Shown here piece by piece: positions 23,720 through 33,873 of a stretch of DNA of 64,000 nucleotides (positions are counted from its first letter, which is position 1; each line of letters begins with the position of its first letter). The stretch covers positions 8,876,001-8,940,000 of the forward strand of contig OZ026845.1 in the NCBI GenBank assembly GCA_964023205.1. Direction: 5' to 3'. The stretch is from Lutraria lutraria. Lineage: Eukaryota; Mollusca; Bivalvia; Venerida; Mactridae. The notes beneath the pieces are model-generated. The model was not told where the DNA came from, ran no database searches, and worked only from the letters and a program-made list of their open reading frames with translations. The position numbers and the translations under genes are program-made.

Positions 23720-24457
23720 TTGTTGCGGCCAGCCGCATTTGTATGTGTTTGATGAAGTCTTTAAAACATACCGGAGAGTATGATGGCTTTTTGTAAAAAA
23801 TAACCCGCAGGACCTAAATAATGTATCGTTGAAAATGTTGTTAGAATAAGAAGTATGAAATATACAGGACTGGTAGTTATAAAAAGGAAATAATCATCCT
23901 CTGTGTAGTAGATTAAGACAAGATTAAAAACAATATAAAACAATAATATACTTCCGGTGTAAACGGCTTACTTTTTAGGGCCTTAAAAATAACTTATTAA
24001 AATGAACAATATTATTTCATAAAAATTTACACAGTAATATCTTACATTTATATACAGATAAAATAGTTGACTACACAGAGGAGTGATTGTATAAGAATAT
24101 GTTTTCTTAAAATAATAATATAAATTTGTCGATTCGGATCAGTGATGTATTTTGGATTCAGGGAAAGGCAACAATAAATTAATCCGCCCCAGCTATTTAT
24201 TTATACGGGTATACATTTGCATGTAATAGTCTGAATTTGTGTACAATGCAGGCCCTGTCACAGTGGATCTACATGTATAGAACATGGATCACACTTATGG
24301 CCCGCATTGTTTTTATATGAATTTTTATTGGGGGTTACAAGTTTGAGGTTGTTTAAGGGAGATTAAAATATACTGATGGAGTGAGAGTGAATAACCACTT
24401 TGACTCACATCACATCAGTTTAACAAGATATATAATAAGGACTGTAATTGAATAAAA

Positions 24458-24542
24458 GGGTCCAGGGTGTGGCACGGGGCTCAATTTGGACTCAGAACTA
24501 TATATTGTCTGCTAATTGAGCCATCCGGTCACACCCAGACCC
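24458..24542. repeat. Long imperfect hairpin, about 29-bp arms
   Basis: GGGTCCAGGGTGTGG...GGGGCTCAATT (24458-24485) pairs with AATTGAGCC...CACACCCAGACCC (24514-24542) with a few mismatches and a loop of about 28 bp. It lies inside the nested 3.3-kb transposon and could be a cruciform or a small structured RNA. Confidence 0.75.
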
Positions 24543-26147
24543 TAATAACAAGTTGTATTTATATGGGTTGTTATAGCTGGGGCATTCACATTTAATTCAG
24601 TACTCCTGAAATGGGTGGGCCAGAGTTCACTCCCTTTCCCAGTCCAGACTATAGTGTGCTATTACAAGTTTACTAAAATTATACATTTTGCATTGTAATT
24701 AAATTTGTGACTTAATAACAAGTCCTATGTCATTAAAAATATAGTTAATTCTTCATATGTTAACATATAAAGAGAAGAGATATTAGATATTTTAATTAAA
24801 TAATTATGTGATATGAATAGGATAGATAACTTCCTTTGTAAATGGAATGTTTCAGTAAAGACTGAAATAATACATCAACTATGCAGTTTGACTGTAAACT
24901 ACTATATTAAATTGCAAAATGTGAAAATCATTCCATTTATTCCATAGTTATTGTATTTGTTATAGGATTACTTTATATATGAAGAATGACCTCGAAATCA
25001 TGGTTTGGACAGGAAAATGCATTTGAGAAAACATTTGATAAGAAATTTTACAACATGAATATGGAATATATAATTGGAGTTCAATAGCATTAATTGTGAT
25101 TAACGTTAATTGTGCACATGATTATACATTGGTCAAATTTAAAATAACTGTTATAATTATAGCTGTTGTCCGAGAAACAAACTGTAATGTGTTTGTTAAT
25201 GGAATCTTTTATTAAATAATTTTAATTGTCAGCATACCGACTTATTCTATAAACTTTACAATACAATTTATAATAAAATTAATGATACTATAACATAAAG
25301 AATGTTTGTGTTGTTCAAAGCGTTAATTGTGTTTAGTGGTCAGAATAAATAATTTTAATCATGATTAATTAAATCAGTATTTTGTTGAACTTGATAATAT
25401 AAGGATAAACTGCAACTAATTATCGAGATGCATAATTAGTCGTAATTTTAAATGATGCGGCATTTGCTAATCCCTTTGATTCTTTAATTTGGTATTTGTC
25501 ACACTTCAGATAATTGCATTATGAGTCTGAAACATCGGATATAATATGCCAAAAACAAATTACATTTTGTAGGTACATTACATAATCATTATAATCATGT
25601 TCAGTAATATAAACTCTGTCTTACTTATTTTACTATTCAAGCAGTGAAAACCGAGAATGAACATTACACAATCTGTCCACCCTATTATACATCTTTATAG
25701 AAGAAGCACGGAACGCACGTGTAAATAAACGCTTGTATGAACTTTAACACCCAAATAATAATTATTACATATGAAAAACACAGAATTTATCCTGAGGAAA
25801 AAGCATTTAACCTGCAACAAAGTCTTGAAAAACAACAATTCACATAGTTTTATTACATGAATATATATAAGGTACGAGTTGACCAAACTGCGTTACCAAT
25901 AAATTATTTACAGTCAAATTACTGAATTAATTAAACCTGACATGAGTCTTTGTTCCAAAATATGTTACAAACAAGTTTTAAAAAATACGTTCATCAAAAT
26001 TTATGCCGATACAAGCACATAATATATAACTACAGTACGTGTTAACTACGGTACGAGTTGACTACTGTACGAGTTGACCAAATTCATGTACGAGTTGACT
26101 ACGGTACGTGTTAACTACGGTACGAGTTGACTGGAAAGCGTCTCAAA

Positions 26148-26620
26148 TTATGGAAGAAAATTTTCATGTTTAGTATATCTTCACATTCAAATGGTGTTGC
26201 AAAAAGTGAAATATTTTTCTCGTCAGATCAGGCCGCCATTGAATTGAATCGTAAAAATGGGGTCATAAACAATAGCGAAATTGTGTTCTTTTACAAAAGT
26301 AAGCATGAAAATATGATCATGCCGCCAATATCAACGTGTGTAAGTGTCAAACTATGGAAGAAAATTTTGATATAGAGTATATCTTCACATACAAATGATG
26401 TCGCAAAAAGTGCAATATTTTCCTCGTCAGATCAGGCGTCCATTTTGTAAATTGTAAAAACTGGGTCATACTCGATCGCGAAATTATGTATTATAACAAA
26501 ATAAAACATGAAAATATAGTTATGCCGCCAATATAGAAGTATGTCACACTTCAACCACGGCAAAATATCATGAAATTAAGAATATCTTCACGTACTAAAG
26601 CTGTCGCAAAAAACTGACAT
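26148..26620 (+). repeat. Tandem repeat of about 207 bp (right part of the 6.1-kb transposon)
   Basis: TATGGAAGAAAATTTT followed by TATATCTTCACA, TGTCGCAAAAAGTG, CTCGTCAGATCAGG and ATCATGCCGCCAATATCAAC recurs two to three times with a spacing of about 207 bp and rising divergence. The left remnant is at about 22800-22884. It serves as the empty-site reference for the nested insertion. Confidence 0.75.
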
Positions 26621-26960
26621 TTTCTATTATGCGACCATTTCGGTCAAATTATCACGTCAGTTTGATTTTCCAGCGGTCACAAAAACTTGGAAATCTTTAG
26701 AACCACGAATATTTAGAAACAAAATTACAACATCTGTAAAATATTTAACACTTTAAGATCAATATATAAAAAACTCTATGCAAAAACAACATTTATTTAA
26801 GCCGATTGAAGAGAATATTTGACCCATCTTTTATCTGCTGGATAACGACATTAACGGTAAATGCATGCGCATGCGCTCTCGCGTTAATATCCCTAGGCAC
26901 TGTTTTTCAGCCAGTTTCCGTCCGTTGCGTATCCCTGTAATATAGCATCCCTGCTAGAGC

Positions 26961-27359
26961 TTAGATATTTGGTATGTAGCATTCTCTTGTAGACCTCTAC
27001 CAAGATTGTTGAAATCATGAACCACAGGTTCAAAATTGGGCCAGGTGTCACTTGATTTTACTTAGACGCATACATGTAGTATTGTGTGGAGAATCTCTAT
27101 CGAGTTTGTTCATATCATGGCTTTTAATCATATTTTAATGTGATTAACTTCGTAATTAGTCAATTTTCTATTTATTACAGTAACGTGTACCGAGCGGGTT
27201 GATACTTATCACAGTCAACAACTTTATATATGATTTATCTTAAGCCTACTTTGACTTTGATTATGTTTAAATAAACTGAAATCAGTATATTGTTTCATAT
27301 ATATTTCAAACGAATTATCACCAATAATTAATTTTTCCAAATGATTATCATGACAGCCT
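26961..27359. other. Intergenic, nothing recognised
   Basis: AT-rich spacer immediately outside the right target duplication of the 6.1-kb transposon. Confidence 0.5.
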
Positions 27360-27810
27360 AGCGGCCTCATAGAGTACTGAAGGATACATTGATGTTAGAG
27401 GATATATGCGAACTCAAAGTCCCAGACTGATCTCTCCAACTTAATTACAGCTAATTATGATCTAAATTTCAAAGCGATCTCAGATCATGTTCACAACGCA
27501 TGCCAAGTAACTTATCTTTCATATACATGTATATCCCAAGATACAGAATTACGACCCGGTTCTGGTCCTGTAAGTATAGTATATCCGACTCTATAGACAG
27601 CCTATCAGTCTCATAGAGTACTGAAGGATACACTGATGTTGTAAGATGCGAACGCAAAGTCCCAGACTGATCTTTATATATCCTATTTATGTGTCCCTTA
27701 CTGTCTAGGCGGCAAAGCTTCCTCAGACAGTCATGATCTAGATTCTAAATCAATCCCTGAATATCACTTATTGCATGCCAAGCTAATTCTCCCCCGAAAT
27801 ATCGATTTAG
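27360..27810. repeat. Two-copy direct repeat, spacing about 240 bp
   Basis: CTCATAGAGTACTGAAGGAT with AAAGTCCCAGACTGATCT downstream occurs at about 27366 and again at about 27611. Both are followed by looser matches (ATGATCTA, GCATGCCAAG). It is a diverged tandem duplication with no coding potential. Confidence 0.75.
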
Positions 27811-27984
27811 TCTCCTTTTATACCCAACCTGATTAGCAAACTTATTCTGATTGGTCATAAATGCTTGCAAACGATTGGTCAATAATGGTGAAAGATGATT
27901 GGTCAAAATATAATCATACTAATACGATCATTGGTTCCAAAATCTAAGTGTTTGATAGGTTTATTATCTATCCGATAGCTGGGC

Positions 27985-28140
27985 CGATAACTGAAAGAAT
28001 CTTTCACTTTATGATACAAACACCAAATTTGACATGAATGTTCAGCAAGGCCTACTCTTTGAAAAAAGCACGTTAGCCACTTAAATTTTTCAAAATCGCC
28101 GCCATATTTTTCAAAATGGCCGCCATGGTTATTTCAATAT
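27985..28140 (+). repeat. Dispersed repeat with AAAAGCACGTTAGCCA, copy 1
   Basis: CTGAAAGAATCTTTCA, GATACAAACACCAAATTTG, AAAAAAGCACGTTAGCCACT and AAAATGGCCGCCAT follow each other. The same ordered blocks occur reversed at 39498-39615. Confidence 0.65.
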
Positions 28141-29579
28141 TGCTTATTTCACTCGATGGTAATATTAATCATTAAAAAAGGACTAGACCGTATTCATATA
28201 TGTTTGAAATTGATAGAAATCTGTAAAAAAGCTATGAACGGCTTAAAATTTCGAATTAAGTTGGAACCAAACGATTAAAATGACGGTCAAAACGGTCATT
28301 TTTACGGTATTTATAGTGCCTCTCTGAAAATACCTATCGCTCTATTAATTTATGTAGATATTTAATAAAATAAACATTTAAAAGCGGAAAATAAAATTAC
28401 CTACACGTAGGTATAGTATAAATTTGATATTCATGACTTAATTATAAGTGCAAGTAAAACGATTTTAAACGTGAAGTTAGGTGTCTTTTTATCTCCTCTA
28501 CCAAATTGCTATCAAATATCCCTTTTCAGCTTTCTGTAGCTCTCCTGCCTTTTTACTGTGTTTCTATTATTTTCTATTTGCTTTTTTAATTGCTTTACTT
28601 ATTATGAGACTGACACATATGAAGGTATGTATCAAAACTGCTGTTTCATATAGAAGTACATGTATAGGCCTTACCAAATCTACCACGACATCCACTTTTG
28701 CAATCACATTTTGTCAATTTTTACAGCTCTGTACATTGGGATGAAGTTCAGTTAAAACCAACAAAAGATAATTGTGTTTCTTCAACCCTCTGTCACCTGG
28801 ACATTTCCTTCAATAATTAAGTTGGACAATTTCCTCACTTGTGATTTTTTTCTGGTCTCGGCTGACACTCGAACACACAGGGATGAGGGCAGATGATTAC
28901 AGATCATAATCAATGCTGAGACAATATCACAACCAGAAAATGAAATGAAATTCACTTTTCATTGCTTAGCCTACATAGAAATAAATGTCATGTTTACACT
29001 TCATCTGCGATTTTTGACCATGCGCTAATTCTACCCAAAGTTTTTCTAGAGATTAGGCAGATCAGAGAAAACATTGACGGCTGTCACAGGACGAACACAA
29101 TCATTGACTTTCACCTTGATACTGGTGTAGCCATGTACGATGATATATAAGTATTAGCGTCTTCATGGTTATATGATATATTAAGCCCCTAAAGACTGCC
29201 TGTTCGATTATGAATAGCAATAAACTTTCAAGTTACTTACGAGGTATTGGTTCGACACAGAGCAACATGTTTCTCAGTGAGAAATCAAAAAAAGGTTATA
29301 ATATGTGTTTACAAGTACACATGTGTTATCTTTGGTATTTTCTGAAACTAGACATGATATAATTATTTGCTTATCCTATGTAACCGTGAAATCCTGTTTA
29401 TCCATCAAAATGTTATTTACATTATGTGGGAGTTTCAATGATGCTCAACACCACAAAACTGTCAGTAAGGTAACGGGGTCATGTCATAACACGCTGTTGC
29501 CCCCAGTATACAATGTTTTCTCTCTAATAACAGTCATGCTCTTAGAATAGATAGGGAAACCAAACGGCTCCGGTTCTGA
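28141..29579. other. Intergenic, nothing recognised
   Basis: Unique-looking AT-rich sequence between a dispersed repeat and the left end of the 8.8-kb transposon. Small open frames (for example 28481-28744) show no recognisable family. Confidence 0.55.
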
Positions 29580-29588
29580 CCTGATTAC

Positions 29589-32054
29589 ATGTGTGTGAAG
29601 TTGGCAATGCAATCGACAATCGACAATCGACATTCAATGTCTAGCTCGACAATCGACATTCATCTCGACATTCGTGAAACAGGCTGTATGGCTATCATAA
29701 TAATGTAAATTTCGAATGTCTAGCTCGACAATCGACATTCACCTCGACATTCGAATAAAGGACTGTATATAGCCGTCAAAGTAATGAAATTTCCAATGTC
29801 TAGCTAGACAATCGACATTCATCTCGACATTCGAAAAACGGACTGTATATAGTCGTCAAAGTAATGAAATTTCGAATGTCTAGCTAGACAATCGACATTC
29901 ATCTCGACATTCGAAGTTACGACTGTATCGTCGTCAAAGTAACGAAATTTCGAATGTCTAGCTCGACAATCGACATTCATCTCGACATACGAAAAACGAA
30001 CTGTATAGCCGTCAAAGTAATGAAATTTCGAATGTCTAGCTCGACAATCGACATTCATCTCGACATTCGAAAAACGGACTGTATATAGCCGTCAAAGTAA
30101 TGAAATTTCGAATGTCTAGCTAGACAATCGACATTCATCTCGACATTCAAAAACCAACTGTATAGCAGTCAAAGTAATGAAATTTCGAATGTCTAGCTAG
30201 ACAATCGACATTCATCTCGACATTCGAAAAACGGACTGTATCGCCGTCAAAGTAATGAAATTTCGAATGTCTAGCTCGACAATCGACATTCATCTCGACA
30301 TTCGAAAAACGGACTGTATCGCCGTCAAAGTAATGAAACTTCGAATGTCTAGCTCGACAATCGACATTCATCTCGACATTCGTGAAACAGGCTGTATGGC
30401 CATCAGAATAATGTAAATTTCGAATGTCTAGCTCGACAATCGACATTCATCTCGACATTCGAAATACGGACTGTATCGCCGTCAAAGTAATGAAATTTCG
30501 AATGTCTAGCTAGACAATCGACATTCATCTCGGCATGCGAAAAACGGACTGTATATAGTCGTCAAAGTAATGAAATTTCGAATGTCTAGCTCGACAATCG
30601 ACATTCATCTCGACATTCGAAAAACGAACTGTATAGCCGTCAAAGTAATGAAATTTCGAATGTCTAGCTAGACAATCGACATTCATCTCGACATTCGAAG
30701 TTACGACTGTATCGTCGTCAAAGTAACGAAATTTCGAATGTCTAGCTCGACAATCGACATTCATCTCGACATTCGTGAAACAGGCAGTATGGCTATCATA
30801 ATAATGTAAATTTCGAATGTCTAGCTCGACAATCGACATTCATCTCGACATTCGAAATACGGACTGTATCGCCGTCAAAGTAACGAAATTTCGAATGTCT
30901 AGCTCGACAATCGACATTCATCTCGACATTCGTGAAACAGGCTGTATGGCCATCATAATAATGTAAATTTCGAATGTCTAGCTCGACAATCGACATTCAT
31001 CTCGACATTCGAAATACGGACTGTATATAGCCGTCAAAGTAATGAAATTTCGAATGTCTAGCTAGACAATCGACATTCATCTCGACATTCGAAAAACGGA
31101 CTGTATATAGTCGTCAAAGTAATGAAATTTCGAATGTCTAGCTCGACAATCGACATTCATCTCGACATTCGAAAAACGAACTGTATAGCCGTCAAAGTAA
31201 TGAAATTTCGAATGTCTAGCTAGACAATCGACATTCATCTCGACATTCGAAGTTACGACAGTATCGTCGTCAAAGTAACGAAATTTCGAATGTCTAGCTC
31301 GACAATCGACATTTATCTCGACATTCGTGAAACAGGCAGTATGGCTATCATAATAATGTAAATTTCGAATGTCTAGCTCGACAATCGACATTCATCTCGA
31401 CATTCGAAATACGGACTGTATCGCCGTCAAAGTAACGAAATTTCGAATGTCTAGCTCGACAATCGACATTCATCTCGACATTCGTGAAACAGGCTGTATG
31501 GCCATCATAATAATGTAAATTTCGAATGTCTAGCTCGACAATCGACATTCATCTCGACATTCGAAATACGGACTGTATATAGCCGTCAAAGTAATGAAAT
31601 TTCGAATGTCTAGCTAGACAATCGACATTCATCTCGACATTCGAAAAACGAACTGTATAGCCGTCAAAGTAATGAAATTTCGAATGTCTAGCTAGACAAT
31701 CGACATTCATCTCGACATTCGAAAAACGAACTGTATCGCCGTCAAAGTAATGAAATTTCGAATGTCTAGCTCGACAATCGACATTCACATCGACATTCGA
31801 AAAACGGACTGTATATAGTCGTCAAGGTAATGAAATTTCGAATGTCTAGCTAGACAATCGACATTCATCTCGACATTCGAAAAACGAACTGTATAGCCCT
31901 CAAAGTAATGAAATTTCGAATGTCTAGCTCGACAATCGATATTCATCTCGACATTCGAAAAACGGACTGTATATAGTGGTCAAAGTAATGAAATTTCGAA
32001 TGTCTAGCTCGACAATCGACATTCATCTCGACATTCGAAAAACGAACTGTATAG
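29589..32054 (-). repeat. 78-bp satellite array, left arm of the 8.8-kb transposon
   Basis: About 31 units of 78-80 bp. Each holds TTTCGAATGTC and GACATTCGAAA as an internal inverted pair, plus CTGTATCGCCGTCAAAGTAA. A rarer unit type has GTGAAACAGGCTGTATGGC and ATCATAATAATGTAAA. Several minus-strand frames remain open with a 26-residue period (MNVDCRARHSKFHYFDGDTV...); this follows from the 78-bp length and is not evidence of a protein. A block of seven units near 30450-31000 is repeated 552 bp further on (near 31000-31550). Confidence 0.95.
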
Positions 32055-32472
32055 ACCCTTTCATTTAACCGATTTCATGCGCACAAGAGTTAACTCCCTT
32101 ACCGGATGTGACGTCAAACGAGGATAGAAGCTGATACAATCGATATTTTGCCGTAAAGGGCGAATTCGGCTTGTTTCTCGGTTGTACAAGTTACAACAAA
32201 AATTTGTGTTTTACTATATTAATAAGTTATATTGTTATCTAATTAAGAAGACAACGTACGTTCGATATTTCATATTAATATTCACAAATGGCATTTGTTC
32301 ACGGATATTTTGTCCATCATTACAGGTTACAGTAGAATATATGTATAATCTTCCGAAGGGGTTTACAATGACAAATATAAATATATTTCGGAAATTTTGT
32401 GGTTTGCAATAATAAATTTGGTTTGTTGAAAAGAAAAAATAATTCCATTCATAATTGTCAGCTAGTCAACTT

Positions 32473-33868
32473 CAGGGTTTCCGCTGCCATTCGCCAAATA
32501 CGCAATTGGCGAAAAAAAATTATGAGTGGCGAAAAAAACTTTCAACAAGCATAAACATTTTTGGGTCACAATTTCATAATCTACCTTAACAGTCCTGATT
32601 CAATGTTTTAATCAGTCGTGAAAATCAATAATCCCACTGCCTGCGGCCGTCGCGTGTTGATCCAGATTGTGATTCGCATCACCAACTTCGCACCTCTAAT
32701 AATGAGATTGCCGCGAGGCATAGATTGTTGCAGGTCTGACCCTTATTTTTCACAACAATTAGTGATTGTTTATGGTATGATGTTGATCTGCGCATGCAGA
32801 TGACAAATCCAGAGTTCTTACTTTCTGTATCGTCAGTGGTATTGAATAAAGTTCGTACCATACAGTACGGTCCGGATCGTATTTTCCAAATATTGCTATA
32901 CACTAAATTACTTGATAATCACATGTTTTGATAGTATTTATGGAATATTTACGACATTATTATGTTGCATTAAGCACTATGACCAACAAAATATCAAAGA
33001 CTCATTAATTTCCAAGAACAGTCGTTACACTTATATTTTCATGAAGTGTACGAATTTTCGGATGACAAAGAATTTCGGATAACTGCACTACATGTTGCAA
33101 GCATGTGTCATCTGTTGGTATTTGATGTAAGCCTGTTCTCATTGTGTTATCTTATCCTTGATACTTAATCATGTGGCACACATTCATGATGAAATATCCA
33201 TTTGCCAGGACAGTAGTGATGGTCTTAAGAAAATCATAATTCAATTTATAAAAAAGTTGATTTCAATTTTGATGTTATTGCGGCTCAACAAGATAAAAGG
33301 GGCAAGAGCCAAAGAAATTGAAGTAACCATCTGTAAATTTTGTAAAAGATTTATCTCCTTTCCTACCAAACGACACAACTCACAAATAAGTGAATGTCAT
33401 AAAAGTCTTTGGCCGGGTGTATAGGCCTATATTGGTTTCCAGACAAAATCTGAGCAACAGAATGTGATTAAAACTGACCTAGATAGACTAGGATCTAGAA
33501 AAGATTATTTAAAAAAATCAGATTATATAGTACAGCTGTTATTTTGATAGTTGATTTGGACATGTTGATTTTTGTTCCGGACAACCAAGATTTTCAAGTC
33601 TACCTTTCCAGTAATGAGTAGAAAGATATGATATTTCCACACCTCTGTTTGTACAGTAGAACATTAAATTAAGCATACTTTTTTCCTGTTCATTTTTACT
33701 TGAATTTATACATTTTATGTCCCAGATACACTGGAAATTGTGTCTTTGCATGTATGAAATGAAAAAAAATCAACATCCAGGAGGGGTATCCCCTCCCGGA
33801 CCCTCCCCCATACGTCATTCATGATGATTGATGTGGCGGAAAAAATATAATGGTCAGTGGAAACCCTG
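32473..33868. mobile_element. hAT-like non-autonomous transposon (1,396 bp) nested in the 8.8-kb element
   Basis: Inverted ends CAGGGTTTCCGCTG (left) and CAGGGTTTCCACTG (right, reversed), followed by ATTCGCC and ATTATA on the two sides. Direct AACTT flanks (32468-32472 and 33869-33873) suggest a 5-bp duplication. The CAGGG ends and a GC-rich CCCCTCCCGGACCCTCCCCC stretch near the right end resemble hAT elements. A frame at 33158-33424 contains a C-x2-C...H...C pattern (CKFCKRFISFPTKRH), possibly a decayed zinc finger. No intact transposase remains. Confidence 0.7.
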
Positions 33869-33873
33869 AACTT

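Larger units (their letters stand above)
22885..26139. mobile_element. Nested transposon with minisatellite inverted ends, 3.3 kb
   Basis: Direct GTCTCAAA at 22877-22884 and 26140-26147 flanks the element. Removing it restores one continuous unit of the surrounding 207-bp repeat (compare 26300-26370), which confirms an 8-bp target duplication. The arms (about 22890-23018 and 26034-26134) are inverted copies of each other made of tandem GTCAACTCGTAC units, with GTCAACACGTAC and ATGAATTTG spacer variants in the same order. Between them lie about 3 kb of AT-rich DNA with several hairpins and no frame over 63 codons. An 8-bp duplication is compatible with hAT, MULE or foldback elements. Confidence 0.85.
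20864..26953. mobile_element. Non-autonomous DNA transposon, 6.1 kb, hAT-like ends
   Basis: Inverted ends CAGGGATGCTATATTACAGG are followed in both arms by GATRYGCAAC and, about 45 bp further in, by CAGTGCCTAGG. Flanking direct repeat CTAGAGC (20857-20863 and 26954-26960), a 7-bp target duplication, fixes the borders. The CAGGG start is typical of hAT ends, but the duplication is one base short of the usual 8, so superfamily is tentative. No transposase frame is seen. The interior holds diverged tandem repeats (21120-21740), a roughly 207-bp repeat (from 22800 and from 26140) and the nested element 22885-26139; without the latter it would be about 2.8 kb. Confidence 0.85.

Noticed and set aside
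28481..28744. 87-codon frame with hydrophobic N-terminus
   Set aside because: Could pass for a signal or membrane segment, but AT-rich DNA readily gives Phe/Leu-rich frames. No splice sites, homology or upstream signals support it.
30147..30446. Periodic open frames of 66-104 codons in the satellite arms (29.8-31.8 kb and 36.5-38.1 kb)
   Set aside because: The 78-bp unit is a multiple of three and lacks stops in one frame. Frames end wherever a unit is 79 or 80 bp long, so there is no sign of selection for a protein.
29589..32054. CRISPR array
   Set aside because: The regular repeats have no unique spacers. The whole 78-bp unit is repeated, the sequence is eukaryotic, and no cas genes are present.
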